Positions 1-11,982 are shown, numbered from the stretch's first letter. The stretch is DNA of 64,000 nucleotides from Neurospora tetrasperma FGSC 2508 (GCF_000213175.1 NW_009799104.1:3654927-3718926), one strand, 5' to 3'. Numbers and translations: made by a program. Notes: a model not told the origin generated them from the letters alone.

Positions 1-794
1 TGGTGACGGCTACGGTCCATGCCACCGTGACACCCGCCGCCCCCACCGAAACGAGGTCGACGCTGCAGCTGGCGCAGGCTAACTGTCTCGTGTGCCAGGA
101 CATTTTCGACGACAATGGTATAGTGCCTCCTGAGAAGGTGCCTGCGTCTGCTGCTTATGCTGTGAAGAGGAACTTGGACTCATTGGAGGAGCCTCTGAAT
201 AATACTGCCCCTGGGCGCAGGATACCAGTGGGGAAGTTGATTTCTCTGGATGGCGGTGATGACATTGCCCCCCTACTCATCCCTCCTATGTTGCCTACTA
301 GTGGTGTACCTCCAGTTAGTGATCATGCCGACGCTGCTATCACTGGGGGTGGTGATGGTGTTGTCCCCCACCTCATCCCTCTGATGTTGCCCACTGGTGG
401 CGTGGTTGATGATCATGCCAACGCTACTGTCAATAGGGATGGTGCTGTCGTTTCCCGCCAACTCGTCCCTCCTATGATGTCTGGGTTCAGCGTCGCCACC
501 CACATCACTCGGAGCTCGTTCTCGCCCATCCGCCTTCCCCCCGTTACCAACAACGCGGATTTCCATACCACCCGGTCCACTCACTCGCCCATCCGCCTTG
601 CCCCCATCACTAACAACGCGGACCATGCCACCCGTCCCACGCAAACCGCTACGCCCATCCGCCTCGCCCCTATCAACAACATCACCACTCCCACCGGCGT
701 CCACCAACCCCAGCCCACCGACCTCCTACAACCCAAGTCCTTCATGAGCCACGCCCCCCTCAAGGACGCCCCCCCCCGGCGTCGTGGACGATGA
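1..794 (+). CDS. Hypothetical repetitive protein, 5'-truncated by the window edge
   Basis: The frame is open from the left edge and its first in-window codons contain no ATG, so this is the 3' part of a gene starting upstream. I do not recognise the family. The peptide is repetitive. Around residues 85-155 there are two to three imperfect units built on IPPMLPTSG / IPLMLPTGG followed by DDHANAT-like sequence. Around residues 165-230 there are three units built on SPIRLAPITNNAD. A single CxxC (NCLVCQD) lies near residue 30. It stops at 792-794, just after a run of nine Cs (769-777). Removing one C would join it to a second open frame (784-1086) that continues in similar proline- and asparagine-rich style. 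Coding status is likely but not certain; disordered surface or nuclear protein are both possible. Confidence 0.5.
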   Translation, partial: VTATVHATVTPAAPTETRSTLQLAQANCLVCQDIFDDNGIVPPEKVPASAAYAVKRNLDSLEEPLNNTAPGRRIPVGKLISLDGGDDIAPLLIPPMLPTSGVPPVSDHADAAITGGGDGVVPHLIPLMLPTGGVVDDHANATVNRDGAVVSRQLVPPMMSGFSVATHITRSSFSPIRLPPVTNNADFHTTRSTHSPIRLAPITNNADHATRPTQTATPIRLAPINNITTPTGVHQPQPTDLLQPKSFMSHAPLKDAPPRRRGR

Positions 795-1086
795 CCACCC
801 CATCCCCGATTACTACCTCGAACCTCTCTCCCAAGGCACCGCCAAGTCCCGCCGTGCCGAAACCCTCCCCCTCCCCCCTCCTCCCCCCTCCCCCCTCCTC
901 CCCCTCCCCCCTCTCAACATCACCAACCTCAACCAGGCCTACAACCCCTTCCCCAAGTCCACCATTTTCAAAACCCCCGTTACCAAGTCCGCCAACCCCC
1001 TTCTCGGCACCCCCAACCCCCTTCTCGGCACCCCTCGCCCGACCCCCACCCCAACTCCCCTATGGGAATATGAAACCCCCTTTTAG
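784..1086 (+). CDS. Probable C-terminal continuation of the preceding ORF in a shifted frame
   Basis: This frame begins right after the C9 tract at 769-777 and encodes DDDHPIPDYYLEPLSQG, a proline/leucine-rich stretch, then two copies of NPLLGTP, ending WEYETPF. There is no ATG at its start (the first start-like codon is GTG), so it cannot easily be an independent gene. The simplest reading is that it is the true C-terminus of the upstream gene, with a one-base homopolymer error or a real frameshift in between. A small intron is possible, but I saw no good splice pair. Confidence 0.35.
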   Translation: MDDDHPIPDYYLEPLSQGTAKSRRAETLPLPPPPPSPLLPLPPLNITNLNQAYNPFPKSTIFKTPVTKSANPLLGTPNPLLGTPRPTPTPTPLWEYETPF

Positions 1087-2167
1087 AGTTTAGGTAAACT
1101 CTAAACTCTCTCCGGCCTGCAACTGAACTCCGCACACAACGACAACGACAACGACAACGCGCAGAGAAAGGGAAGAGGGAAAGGAAAGGGGAAAGGGGAA
1201 AGGAGACAGCGTAGAGGGAAGGGGAAGTAGAAAGGAAAAGAGGAAAGAGGAAAGGGAAGGGGGATGGAAGAGAGAAAGGGAAAGGAAAAGGGGGAAAGAG
1301 GGAAGGGAAAGGGAAAGAGGGAAGGGAAAGGGAAGAAAGGGAGGGGAAGGAGAGAAGAGTGAAAAGGAAAGAGGGGGGAGGAAGAATGAAGGAAAGCGTG
1401 AAAAAAAGTACGAGATTCATTCCTCATCTACCTACTTACTTCATCTGTTCTCGTTATAGATTGGATCTTTTCCAATCTCACCTAGCGTTTTCCTTTTTCC
1501 AGAATTGGATCATCAGTTGTAGTTCCAGGTAGTGACGCCACTACCTTACAACTTATCTTAGCGTTATCATCTAGCGAAACTCTGTTTCAGTTCCAAACCT
1601 ACCTACCTAATCTTTGCGTTGCCAATTTTAAGAGATTGTGATACGTCGAGTCAACTTGGTCCTGAAAACCCATCCGCTGTCAGTGCTGTACCCAGAACAC
1701 ATACATCTTATGGATCATGTTAACTTACCATAACTGCCCAGCGACCGCCCTCGCTCTCGCTTTACCTACTGTCAATGTCAAAGATCTCCTCCTTTCACCT
1801 CAAAGCCGTATGCTAAAAACTGTAAGCCATAGCCCACAAGACGCAAGACACAATGGGAAAGACGAGAGAGGATTCTCTAGGGACACAAGACATATACAAT
1901 ATTCTCACTGGGGCAGATCAATATCAGAGGAAGTAGTAACCATCCAATACCAAGTTGACGACATAGAAGTATCCAGACAGAAAACAGCACACACAAATCG
2001 CAAGCAAAAAAGAAACCGGAAGGGAATAGAATAACGAATTCGCAATTTAACGCCTAGCCTCCATTTCGATTCCGCAACTCCAATGAAGTCAGTAGGAACC
2101 TAAGAAAAATAAAAACTCCGTACAATACCATCAACCATTAATCCATCCAACCTCCCTCAATTATAGC
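795..2167. other. Intergenic region with simple repeats
   Basis: After the possible C-terminal frame (to 1086) there is no convincing gene. The stretch holds a 9-bp inverted repeat (1085-1093/1101-1109), four CAACGA units (about 1136-1159) and a roughly 220-nt purine tract (1163-1386). The rest, from about 1400 to 2167, lies downstream of the 3' end of the large minus-strand gene. It contains one 105-codon ATG ORF (1717-2034) of unconvincing composition. Confidence 0.6.
1163..1386. repeat. Polypurine (GGGAAA/GGAAA) tract
   Basis: About 220 nt of nearly pure G/A on the plus strand, with only a handful of pyrimidine interruptions (for example near 1207-1212, 1228, 1265 and 1370). It follows CAACGA repeats. 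Long polypurine-polypyrimidine mirror sequence can form triplex (H-DNA) structures; whether it does here is inference. Confidence 0.8.
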
Positions 2168-5100
2168 CTACGCCTCCCAATCATCATCACTCGACGGATC
2201 CTGCTCCTCAGAATCCAAATCGCTCGAGTCGTCATCCTCCTCATCCTCGTCCTCCTCCTCTTCATGCACAACTCTACTAGCTCCCCTCGTAGCCCTGGCT
2301 TCTCTTCGACCTCCCACCGCGCTACTCTCCCCTGCGCGACCGCGGTAGTTGTTGAAGGCTTCGTCGCCGTAGGATTCGTTGCTATTGTCCGAGTCCTCAT
2401 CTTCATCAGACGAGTCATCATTTTTCTTGCCCTTTTTCGTGGCCTTCGTGGCTTTGCCTTTACCCTTGTCGAGAGCTTTGCCCTTGCCCTTATCCACCGC
2501 CTTCCCCTTCTTCTTTTTCTTCCCCTTATCACTTTCCTCATCATCATCACTATCATCCTCCTCCTCCTCCTCAGCCCTCCTCGCCTCCTCCCTCTCTCTC
2601 GCCCTCTTCTGCCTTCTATACAACTTATCTTTCAGCCTCTTGGCATTTAACTTTCTGAGCTCCTCTCTTCTCTTCTTCTGCTCTTCTGTCATTTCTTCTT
2701 CGTCTTCCTCATCTTCCTCATCTTCATCCTCGTAGTCGTCCTCCTCGTTCTGCTTCTTTTTCTTCCCTTTCTTTGCTGCGGCAATAGCATCCTCTGCCTC
2801 GCGTGCCCTTGCTCTCCTCTCCGCTTGATACTTCCTGTCGCGATGTTTCTTCCTTTCCTCCTTTTCACGCTTGATGCGAGCGGCGCGTTGTGTGGCAGTC
2901 TCGTTGGGTGGAATGGGGAGCGGTTGATAGACATCGGGATCGGCGTCACCGCGGCGACGTTGACGGGGGAGCGGGGCGGGAGGGGGAGGGGGTGGACGAG
3001 GTTGACTTCCCGAGGGACGAGGTTGGCTTCCAGAAGGACGAGGTTGGTTTCCTGTAGGACGAGGTTGGTTTCCTAAGGGACGGGGTTGGCCGGGGTTTGC
3101 ACCAGATGGGCGAGATTGTTGTGTAGAAGGTGCCGATGGGCGAGGTGCTTGGTTGACCGGTGCCGATGGGCGGGATGGTTGTTGGCTCGGGGCACCTGCT
3201 GGACGAGTTGAGGCTGGTCGGGCTGCTTGTGTAGAAGGTGCAGATGGGCGAGGTGCCTGTTTGGCGGGAGCAGCTGGGCGGGATGATTGCAGAGCTGAAG
3301 CTGGAACTCGGGGTTGTGGTGCCGGTCTTGGAGCCGGTCTCGGAGCCGGAGCTGGTCGAGACTCGGGTTGAGGTTGTGCTGCAGTACCACTTCCACCTGC
3401 CCTCGCGGTCCTCCGCTCCGCAGCTTGTTCAGCAGCTTGCTGTCTTTCCGCCTCTCGTCGGGCTTTTTCCTCTTGCAGTTGAGCCACCAGTTGAGCTTCT
3501 TCGTCAGAGTCATGTGCAGCAGGCCTATTGCGAGTGCTCCGCGTAATGGGCGCAGCAGGAACCGGGGCAGCAGAGGCCCGGGCCCGGGTAGTACGGGATG
3601 GGGCCGGGGCAGGAGCAGGGGCAGGAGCAGGAGCGAAAGGATCCTCAGGAGCAGCGCTGGAAGCCGCACCAGCACCAGCACCTCTACCTCCTCTAGAGGC
3701 AGTAGCTCCCTTCCTCCCCTTCTTCTTCCCCTTCTTATCCTCCGGCGACTCCTCGTCCGGTTCCTCGACCTCAATAATATACTGCCTTCCCTCTGCCCAG
3801 GCCCTCATCATTCTCTCTCTCCTCTCCACATCTCTCGGGTCCAAGGTATCCCTAAACCTCTCCCTATAACTCCTGATAAACCGCTCCAACGCCTCCCTTC
3901 GGACCCTCGCCTCGCCCTCGGCAAAACTTTCCGGATCTTCTTCCAGGTCTTCTTCTTCTTCGTCTTCGCCCCTGTCCTCCATTTGCGGTGGCCTTGGAAG
4001 AGGTGGATGTCCATGATACCCATGCTCAGGGATGAACTTCCCTCCCGTATGGTCTGGCGGGGGTCGGTTAAGGACGGGCTCTCGGTCCTCTAGGTGTGCC
4101 AGGACCCTCTCTCTCATTTCCCTGAACCCCGTGACTGCTTGATCAATTGCCTCACGCATTTGTTGCTCTAGCTGTTCGTTGTTGAGGATGGGACGGGGTG
4201 TCCCCTTAACTAGAAACCTGGCGGGTGTCCTGAAGGGGGCACGGGGACGTCTACCTGGGAGCGCTGGTCGATTGACGGTGTACTCGTATCGGGCTTGCCT
4301 GTCAAATTGCTGTCGAGAGGTGGGAGAGTAGTTAACGCGGTTATTATGGAGCTCCAGCAGGTAGACGCGCTGGCGCGGAGTATACTCGGGGCGAAGGTGG
4401 GGAGTGAGGTAGTCCGGATGGCGGGGATCGCGGTTGTCGACCGGAGGTGGAGTTTTGGGAAGCTGCTCTTCTCTGTTGTCGACGTCGTCAACGCCGCCCA
4501 TGGCGACATCTTCGTCGTTGTCTTCTTGTTCAGGCGTAGCGTCCCTCTCGACATCCCTATGTCTGTTTCGGATAGGAGAGAGGAACATGTTGTCGCCCGA
4601 ATACTCGGACCATCTATTGGCGCCGGATCCACGAGAGCCACGAGAACCCCTCGATCTGCGAGAGCCACCAGAATGTCCACGCCCAGCACCATCCTCATCT
4701 TCATACTCGCCATCATCCTCGTCCTCAGTATTATGATCCTCATTGTCATCTTTATCCGTCCCCTCAGCGCTAGACCTATCCTCTTCTCTCTCCCTATAAC
4801 CAGTGAACTGATCCCTATCGTCCGACCCCGGTTCATACCGTCTGATCGGGCCCGGACTGGGTCCCTGACCCGGAACGAACTTGCCACGGCCTGGAATAGG
4901 GCGATTTTGAACGGGCTGTTCTCTCACTGGAGGTGTACGGTTGACATGTTTGATTCTGGGTTGTCGGGGTCTGACGGGGGAAGGGACACCTGGTTGTGGA
5001 ACTTCTTGTTCGGGGTTGGGTTCATCTTGGGCGGCGGCGGCGGCGGCTTCAAGTTCTTTCTGGGCATCGTGGTCCATGTCTATATCTTCGTGTGGAATGC

Positions 5101-8100
5101 TAAAAAGATTGTCTTCGTGGCCAAAAAGATCGTCGTCGTCTTCTTCTTCGACGACGTTCTCGACTTCACCATCGTCCGTTTGAGGTTGAGGTGGGAATCG
5201 GCCACCAATTGATCGGCCTGGACTTCTTATTATATCTGTGCGTGCTGCACCTGGTGAATGGAGAGGGGCAGAGGGTCCACGTTCTGGTCTCCGGCCGGCG
5301 GGTTGACGGGGTGGACTCCTCCCGTCGTCGTCACTGGAAGTCGACTCGCGACTTGAGATGGAACTGGGTCGGTGGGGGCTGCTTCCCACCCTTCGACCTG
5401 GCCTTCTGCCCTCTGAGCCCTCTGAAGATGGCTGGCTTGGCGGATCGCCTCCAAGTGCAGCAGCTTGTGCTCGTCCCGATGGCGGTTGACGCTGGGACTG
5501 ACCTTGACCTCTTCCAGCCTCTCGCCGGCCTTGAGGCTGGGAAGTTGCCGGGCGTTGACGATCTCTCTGTCCGTCGCCAGCATCCTCATTGTTACCTCCT
5601 TGTTCTTGCTCCGGCTCGTCAGGGGACAATTGTCTTGCCCTCTTGCCTTGATTTCTCTTCTCCTTTAGCCATTGTTGCGAGTTTTCAAGCGAATCACTCC
5701 TGTCTCGCTTCTGACCTCTACGTTCTCCGACATCACTCTCATTTTCATTTCCTTCAAGGACAGTGGCCATAGACCTTCTTTCCCCAATAAGTCCAGGCGT
5801 CACATGCTTACTCGGCACAGCACCAGCACCCGCACCAGGACGAACAGGCGTACTCCCCCTCGGCAGCGGCACCGACGCCGGCGCCTGACTCTTACCACCA
5901 GGGCCCCTCTTTACGGGTTTCTTCTCCCTTGCATCCGCCTTTGCTTTTGCAGCCGCTCCCGCCGTCTTGGTCTTTTTCTTCCCTTTTACGTGGTCCTTCT
6001 TAGCCGCGGCATCATCTTCAGCAGCTTGTCCCGTTAATCGAGGCCGTTTGGCCTGCGGTTGTGACGAAGATTTGTCTGCTGACCGTTTCAGTGGTCGCTT
6101 CCTTTTTTTTGGTCTGACTACTCTTGGTCTGCCCTTTTTCCCAGCCGTGGGGGAAGGGGGTGCGTCGTTGTCATCATTGGAGGAGCTACTAGTATCCGTT
6201 GACTTGCTCTGGAAGTTGAAGTTGATCTTCATACCATCGATGATTTCCGATAGCTCACTTCTTGGTCTCTTGCGATGTATTTGGGGGGTGTTGGTTGGTC
6301 TCGGGGCTGGTGCCGCTTCGAAGTCGAGACGGCGAGCGAGGTTATTGTTCTGGGTCTGGCTTTGAGGAGGGAGTCGACGTCCTCCAGGTCGGAAGAGGGC
6401 GGCGCTATTGTCTACGGTAGGGGCTACCAGTACTGATCCCGGGGTGGGAACACTGGCAGACGGCCGGGAGCCTGGGGTTGATTGAGAACGAGGTGGACTA
6501 GGCGTGACGTTCTGTCGCCGGGCGAGTTTGGCACGATCCCGGCTGGAAAGCAGGTCTGGGTCGATTGGGGTATCCCAGTTGTCTTCTTGCTCTCCATCCC
6601 CTCCTTCACCAGCGACATCACCATATGCCTTACCATCACCTGCATATGCCCAGGTCTCTTCCCAATCCGTGTCCTCACTCTCCCCAGCACTTTCCGCCAC
6701 CCCCTCTTGCTCCTTCATGCTCATACCCGGCGGATCCTCCACCAAAACACCTACCGCCCTCGCGGCAAAGACCACCGTCAGCATCGTGGCTATCAACTTC
6801 GCGTTATACTCCCGAATCGCGTCCGCGCCATCTTCCTCTCTTGGTGCTTGACTTTCTTCTTCCTCGTTGGCAAACGCAGAAGGGATCATCGTGCCCGAAA
6901 CGGACCTTGCAAGGCGCGCTATACGAGGCTTAGCGTACCGCGCCATCTCGCTGACGTCGTAGACAAGTCCACCTATGCCACCGACGTTTACCCATAGGGC
7001 GGGCTCGTTATTGACGATGCTGTTGTGGGCCCATTGGGCTAGGGTTCGGCCACCGGCGTAGACCAGCTTCGCCCATTGAGCGGCTCTGCGCTTGCGCTGG
7101 GTCCTTGTGGCGAGGGTTTTGATGCCGTGGTGTTTCAGCTCGCGGAGAGTAATCTGCCGAGTGGGAGGGCGGTAGATCTTCCCCTTGATTACATCGGCTT
7201 TGAGTTTGGATACTTCGCGAAAGATCTCGCGCAGCTGTTGACCTCGCCTAGTCTCGCTGTTGTAGAGTTCCGTGATATCTTGACCGTAGAGTTGGCGGAG
7301 GGTTCCGAGCGCTGAGGGGGTAAGCCATGAGCGATATGGAGGTCGGCCGTTGCGATCCTCGATATAACCAAGATCGTAAATGTAACCGTTAAGGACCAGG
7401 CTCCTAGGGCCGAGCTGATGATCTGGCTGGACTTCCGGGATTACGAAGCCGATCCGGAGGTGTCCAAACTTTTTCAGGACTTTGGATAACCTGTCCTTTA
7501 CGGTCTCCTCTTCGGTGTCCTGAGAGGGGCGAATGATGCAAGAGTATGTTTCCTGGTCGAGGACATGCTTCTCGGTGAAGATGTCCGTGACATTGCGAGC
7601 GGCGTTGATGGCTAGGCGTCTGGCGCCGCCGGGGTGGTCTTCCACATACTCTGTGGTCTCGTTAACTCCCATTCTTTTGAGAAGTGAACATGCGGAAGGA
7701 TGGAAACACTAACCAGAAATATCATAGACATTGTTTCGGATGCGAATATACATCCCTACTTCCTTGAAAATATGCCGTCCAAGCTCCCTTTCCGTAAAAA
7801 CATCCAGTGTCCGTCTCGGCGGGGGTTCCGTAATGTAGTCCTTGAGAACTGCGCACCGCCACGGCCACAGCAGGTTCCTGAGATCCATGGGGTTCTTCTT
7901 GTACTTATGGCAGAACACGGTCAAGTCCTGGCAGGTTGCAATGTTGTTGCGGACGAAAACCTTCAAAAAGCCATCTTGTTCCTCTGGGATGCCTGGTGGA
8001 GGGAAAAAAAGGTGGTGGAGGTTAGTGATTCTGCTGGAAGCGGGTGTTGAAGTGACTGGTGACACCTGAAGTGACTTACTACTAAGATCAAAAACATCCG

Positions 8101-11100
8101 TCCCAATATACGCCCACCTTGGCCCCCCATCCCGTCCATGAAACTCTCTCACCTCTTCCAGCGTTCTCTCCTGCAGGACCTTACCGCGAAACAGCGTATG
8201 AGCATTTGACTGGAGATATTTCTTGATCGTGTTATCGATGACCACCCAGCCATTGAGAGACCGTTGGGCAACGTGTGACTTGACTGTGCTTTTTTTGTGG
8301 GGGTGGTGGTAGCAGAAAAGGCCCTGAGCGGTTGATTTCCACTGTTCAACTACATGAGCTTTTCGTTAGCACCGCTGGATCCGTCTCTCACACATCAGTA
8401 ATACCTATGTCTGCGATTTTCTCACTTCCGCTTACTGTCACTCGTAGTGTGTCATTTCCAGAAGTAACATGATAAACAAAGGGGAACGCAAAGCGAATGA
8501 AAAAGGAAACACAAAAAAAAACGGATAATACTCACCACCACCACCAAGATCATAGATATGTTCCTCCCCGCGCCACCTCACCAACACCCACCTCGGCCCA
8601 GTCGTCTCTTTTAGAGGTCGCCAATGATCAGCAACCTCCCCCCTACTCCAATGCTTTTTTGTCCTCCACACATCCTTCACGTCTGCCAAAGCCTCGTCAC
8701 CATTATATGTATGGAACCATTTGGTGCCGCCTTCGGCAGGCCACTCGAAGTACAGTTGTCCCAACTTCTCCCAGGTTTCGTCAGAGTCGTGGAAGTTGAT
8801 GTGGGCTAGCAAAAGTTGAAAGGCTTCAGATTTGGTGAGAAGGCCAGACTTGTAAAACTCGTCCAGAACGAAGCGGTGGCGGTTGTTAAGTTGCAGCTGG
8901 GAGAAGTTGAGGTTGTCGGGGAGGGACTGGTTAGATCGGATAGGCGAATTTTGCTGTGGGGGAGAGAGCGAAGAGAGGCTTGCGTACTCTATGTCCATAG
9001 CATCAGGATCAGTGTCATCCTCTTCTTCCTCCTCCTCCTCCCCGTCGCTATCATTGACATCGTGGGTTACGGATCGCCAGGCTTTTTGGGATCTGCCTGC
9101 GCGGAGGGGACCGCGACGGCGGATAAGACCGGCACCGGGATTACCGCCTCCTCGGCCACCACCATCACCGCCTCGTCTACCGCGGAAACCACGGCCACGA
9201 GGTTTGGAGATACCGCGGGTGGGACCCCGGCTCTTCATGGCTTTCGAGACACCGCTCAGTTTCCCAATGTCCAAAACCATCTTTAGACGACTGGTAATAC
9301 CCTGACCCTGATTCTGTTCCTGACCGCCCATCTCAATGTCACTATCATTATCACTGTCGCCGTCACTGTCGTCGTCACTGTCGTAGTCACTGTCATGATC
9401 ACTATCACTCATATCATCATCACGATCACTGGCATCAGATGCCCACGAACTGACAGGCGACGACGGCGCGCTCCCTAGGAACGCACGATGTGCATTCCTA
9501 TTCCTCCGCTTCTCTTCCGCTTCCGACACTTCCACCACGTCGCCGACCTGATTCGAGCCTCCCTTTTCCAAGCCCATGACCCAGTCCGGAAAGGTAAAGT
9601 TGAAGGGCAGCCAGCCCTCAGTTTCAAGGCCGCGGAGATCCGCCTCGTGGTCGAGTGCAGCAAGGAGCTCATGTGCCAACTGCCTAATGGCATCCAGCAG
9701 CCCTATGGGAGTCGGGGTGATGGTCCAGCACCTGCGCCCATCGCGAAGGGCTGTGGAAATGACATAGACGCGGGCGTCGTAGGCAGTGTGAGACGCGTAT
9801 TTTTGGCCGTACAGATTCAACGTGGTCCAGCTCTTGCCCGCGTCGTCGCCATATACATGGCGATCGGGAAATCTCCACCTCGTTCCCTTGACAAGAGCGT
9901 TGATGCTCGGATGCCAAAGGTTGGGCGCTTCAGTCTGGAAATTCTTTTGCTTTTTTTTGAACCTGACCGCTTTCCTTCGCCAGGGAATAGCCGCTCTCAT
10001 GAGGTGGAGCAGAATGCGGTAGACGAAGCCCAGGGACTTGGCCGGGCCGGCGCGTTGCTCCCATTCCTCGATCCTCGTCTGAAGCGTGTTGATCATGGCC
10101 GTGCAAGTCTTCTCGTCGTGACAGGAGGCGGCATCGCTGAACACTTCGACGCAGTTGCGGCATCCCGCGAGGGAGTAAGGGGTGCGTTGCCAGTAGGCAT
10201 AGGCTTGGGCGAAATGGTCATTTTGTCCTGAAATACCGCGCCAGCGTTTCCATGCTTTCTTGCGGAGTTGGAGGTGGTCGACACAATCTTGGTATCTAGC
10301 GGCTATTTCAGGATATGCGTCAAAGTTTTGGGGGTTGTTGGGGTTCGGGATCACGGAGAAGACGCGGGTGATCTCCTGCTGGTCCAGTACGGGGGTCCTA
10401 AAGGGGCGGGGTGGCCGTAGGGCGCTTCGGCCTTTGGTTCCTACCAACACGTCCCAAAAATCTTGGAGTTGGAGGGATGCTGCGAAGAAGGCGGGAATGG
10501 GATACCTGTCGAAGGATATGGGCTGACCTGGGGGCCAGTGAATATGGTTGTCGATGGTATGGTTACTTGAGCTATATATCCAAGTGGTGTCTTCAAATGT
10601 GTATAGAGCCAGCCCATACTGCCGCAAACCGGGCAGTGTAGACGGAACTAGATCATTTTCTGTGCCTTCTGGGGTGTAGCGAAATGTACCACCAAAGAGA
10701 TTATTCTCGATTGAATAGCCCAGCTCAGCCACCCACTCGTTGTTGTAGACCTAGGACCATTGTCAGGCAACGTAGCGGGAAGGAAGAGGCGGTATCACTT
10801 ACTGGTTCGTACGTATCAGGAGCGTCACCTTCTTTAAGCAATGCGGCAAAGTTAAGCGCATGCTATATCTCGGAGCATGTGGTCAGTAAGAGACAGGCTC
10901 TGTGGGAGGAGGAAAAAGGACCAACGTACCGCCAATTCGTGTATCATCTGGACAAACGTTAGCATACTCATCCAAGCAAAAGCAATGTGGCGTCAGATAA
11001 TACATACCGTAACGGCAAACTGCAGACGAGCAATGTGTTTTTCGCCGTATCGAAGACATTCCGCCGGGTTGTTGGTACCGTTGTTGTCTTGCAGCAAAGT

Positions 11101-11982
11101 CCTCAAAATCCGAGCATTCATGCGAATGACGACAAATTGTTCGTTTGTCCTCTTGTCCTTCGCAAGCATTGTATAGGCGGACGTGAACTTGTCCGCCCTC
11201 GAATTTGCGAAGCCAAATGCATTAGGATCGTCGCCGTCAAAGAAGGACCAAACAATGCGGTCGGCGAGGTCAGTGGTCTCGTTGTAAAGCCGTATCCGTG
11301 CGGCCTGGGTCAAGGGGGCATCTGGGTCACCGTGAGCTTGAAAGCGCTGGGCCTCGACGCCCGTCCGTCTGTTGTATCTTTGGTACTCGGTTCCCGTAAT
11401 GGGGTCCCAGTCTTTTAACAAGAGGGCGTGTAGCCACTTGGTACACTGGGCCTCGGCAAAGATTTTGTTTGCCATCTCTACGCAGATGCCCAGCTCGGCG
11501 AAGACGTCGGCATTGTCGATGGACCAATGGGGAGCGGTGAGAGACGTGTCGGTAATGTCGACGGGGGACTTGAGGTCGAACCAGCGGTCCTTTTGGAAGA
11601 TTGGGTGCCACATTTGGGGGTTGACAGTGATGGAGGCTTCGCTGACGGGGGGGAGGCTCTGGTGAAGAGAGGCGAGTTGCCAGGCCTTGAAGCCATCGTT
11701 GATCTCTTGCTGGAAGCGCTCGGCCAAAAACATGGTATCCAACTGGGGCGGCGACGGGATGGGCATAGGATCTTGACGTGCAGCTTCTTCATTGCTCATG
11801 TCCATGCCCAAAGCGGGCAAGGAGGGATACTGGGTCTCGAGACCCGACTGGCCAAAGTTTATAAAGTAAGGGTTCATCCAGCCGCCATAGCGCCGAAGCT
11901 CTTCAGTATGTGGATATTCGGGGAGAGAGTCCTCGGTATCCGGCCCGATCTCGCCAATGGAAGCGTATGATGCGCGGCCCAT
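2168..11982 (-). CDS. 3104-residue protein with cytochrome b5-like heme motif and disordered tail
   Basis: I join seven exons: 11982-11008, 10947-10930 (an 18-bp microexon), 10862-10803, 10750-8536, 8349-8080, 7992-7714 and 7665-2168. All phases agree and give 3105 codons including the stop. Introns are 48-186 bp with GTRNGY-type donors; several have a GCTAAC branch site. Residues 1-1090 are globular-looking and unrecognised, apart from an acidic DSDHDSDYDSD-type stretch and an Arg/Gly-rich stretch. Residues about 1080-1500 carry five motifs of the form W-x-x-I-x-(V/I)-Y-D-(L/I/V)-S. The third runs into HPGG (His1283) with a second His 23 residues on (His1306), as in cytochrome b5 heme ligation. 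From about residue 1560 the chain is low-complexity: Pro/Arg/Ser repeats, PAPAPA, RPSGSQP repeats, KGKGKA lysine patches and a Glu/Asp tail. The start at 11982 has a favourable context (AACATGG). Function is unknown; heme binding is inferred from motif only. Two or more genes fused by my joins is possible but unlikely. Confidence 0.75.
2996..3090. repeat. 21-bp coding minisatellite
   Basis: Five copies (the last partial) of a 21-bp unit starting ACGAGGTTGG begin at 2996, 3017, 3038, 3059 and 3080. On the minus strand they encode the RPSGSQP/RPTGNQP heptad repeats of the 3104-residue protein. The multiple-of-three period keeps the frame, so copy number can vary without breaking the gene. Confidence 0.85.

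Noticed and set aside
2264-6997. Several long plus-strand frames opposite the giant gene
   Set aside because: They are antisense frames of low-complexity GC-rich coding DNA, without ATG contexts or splice support.
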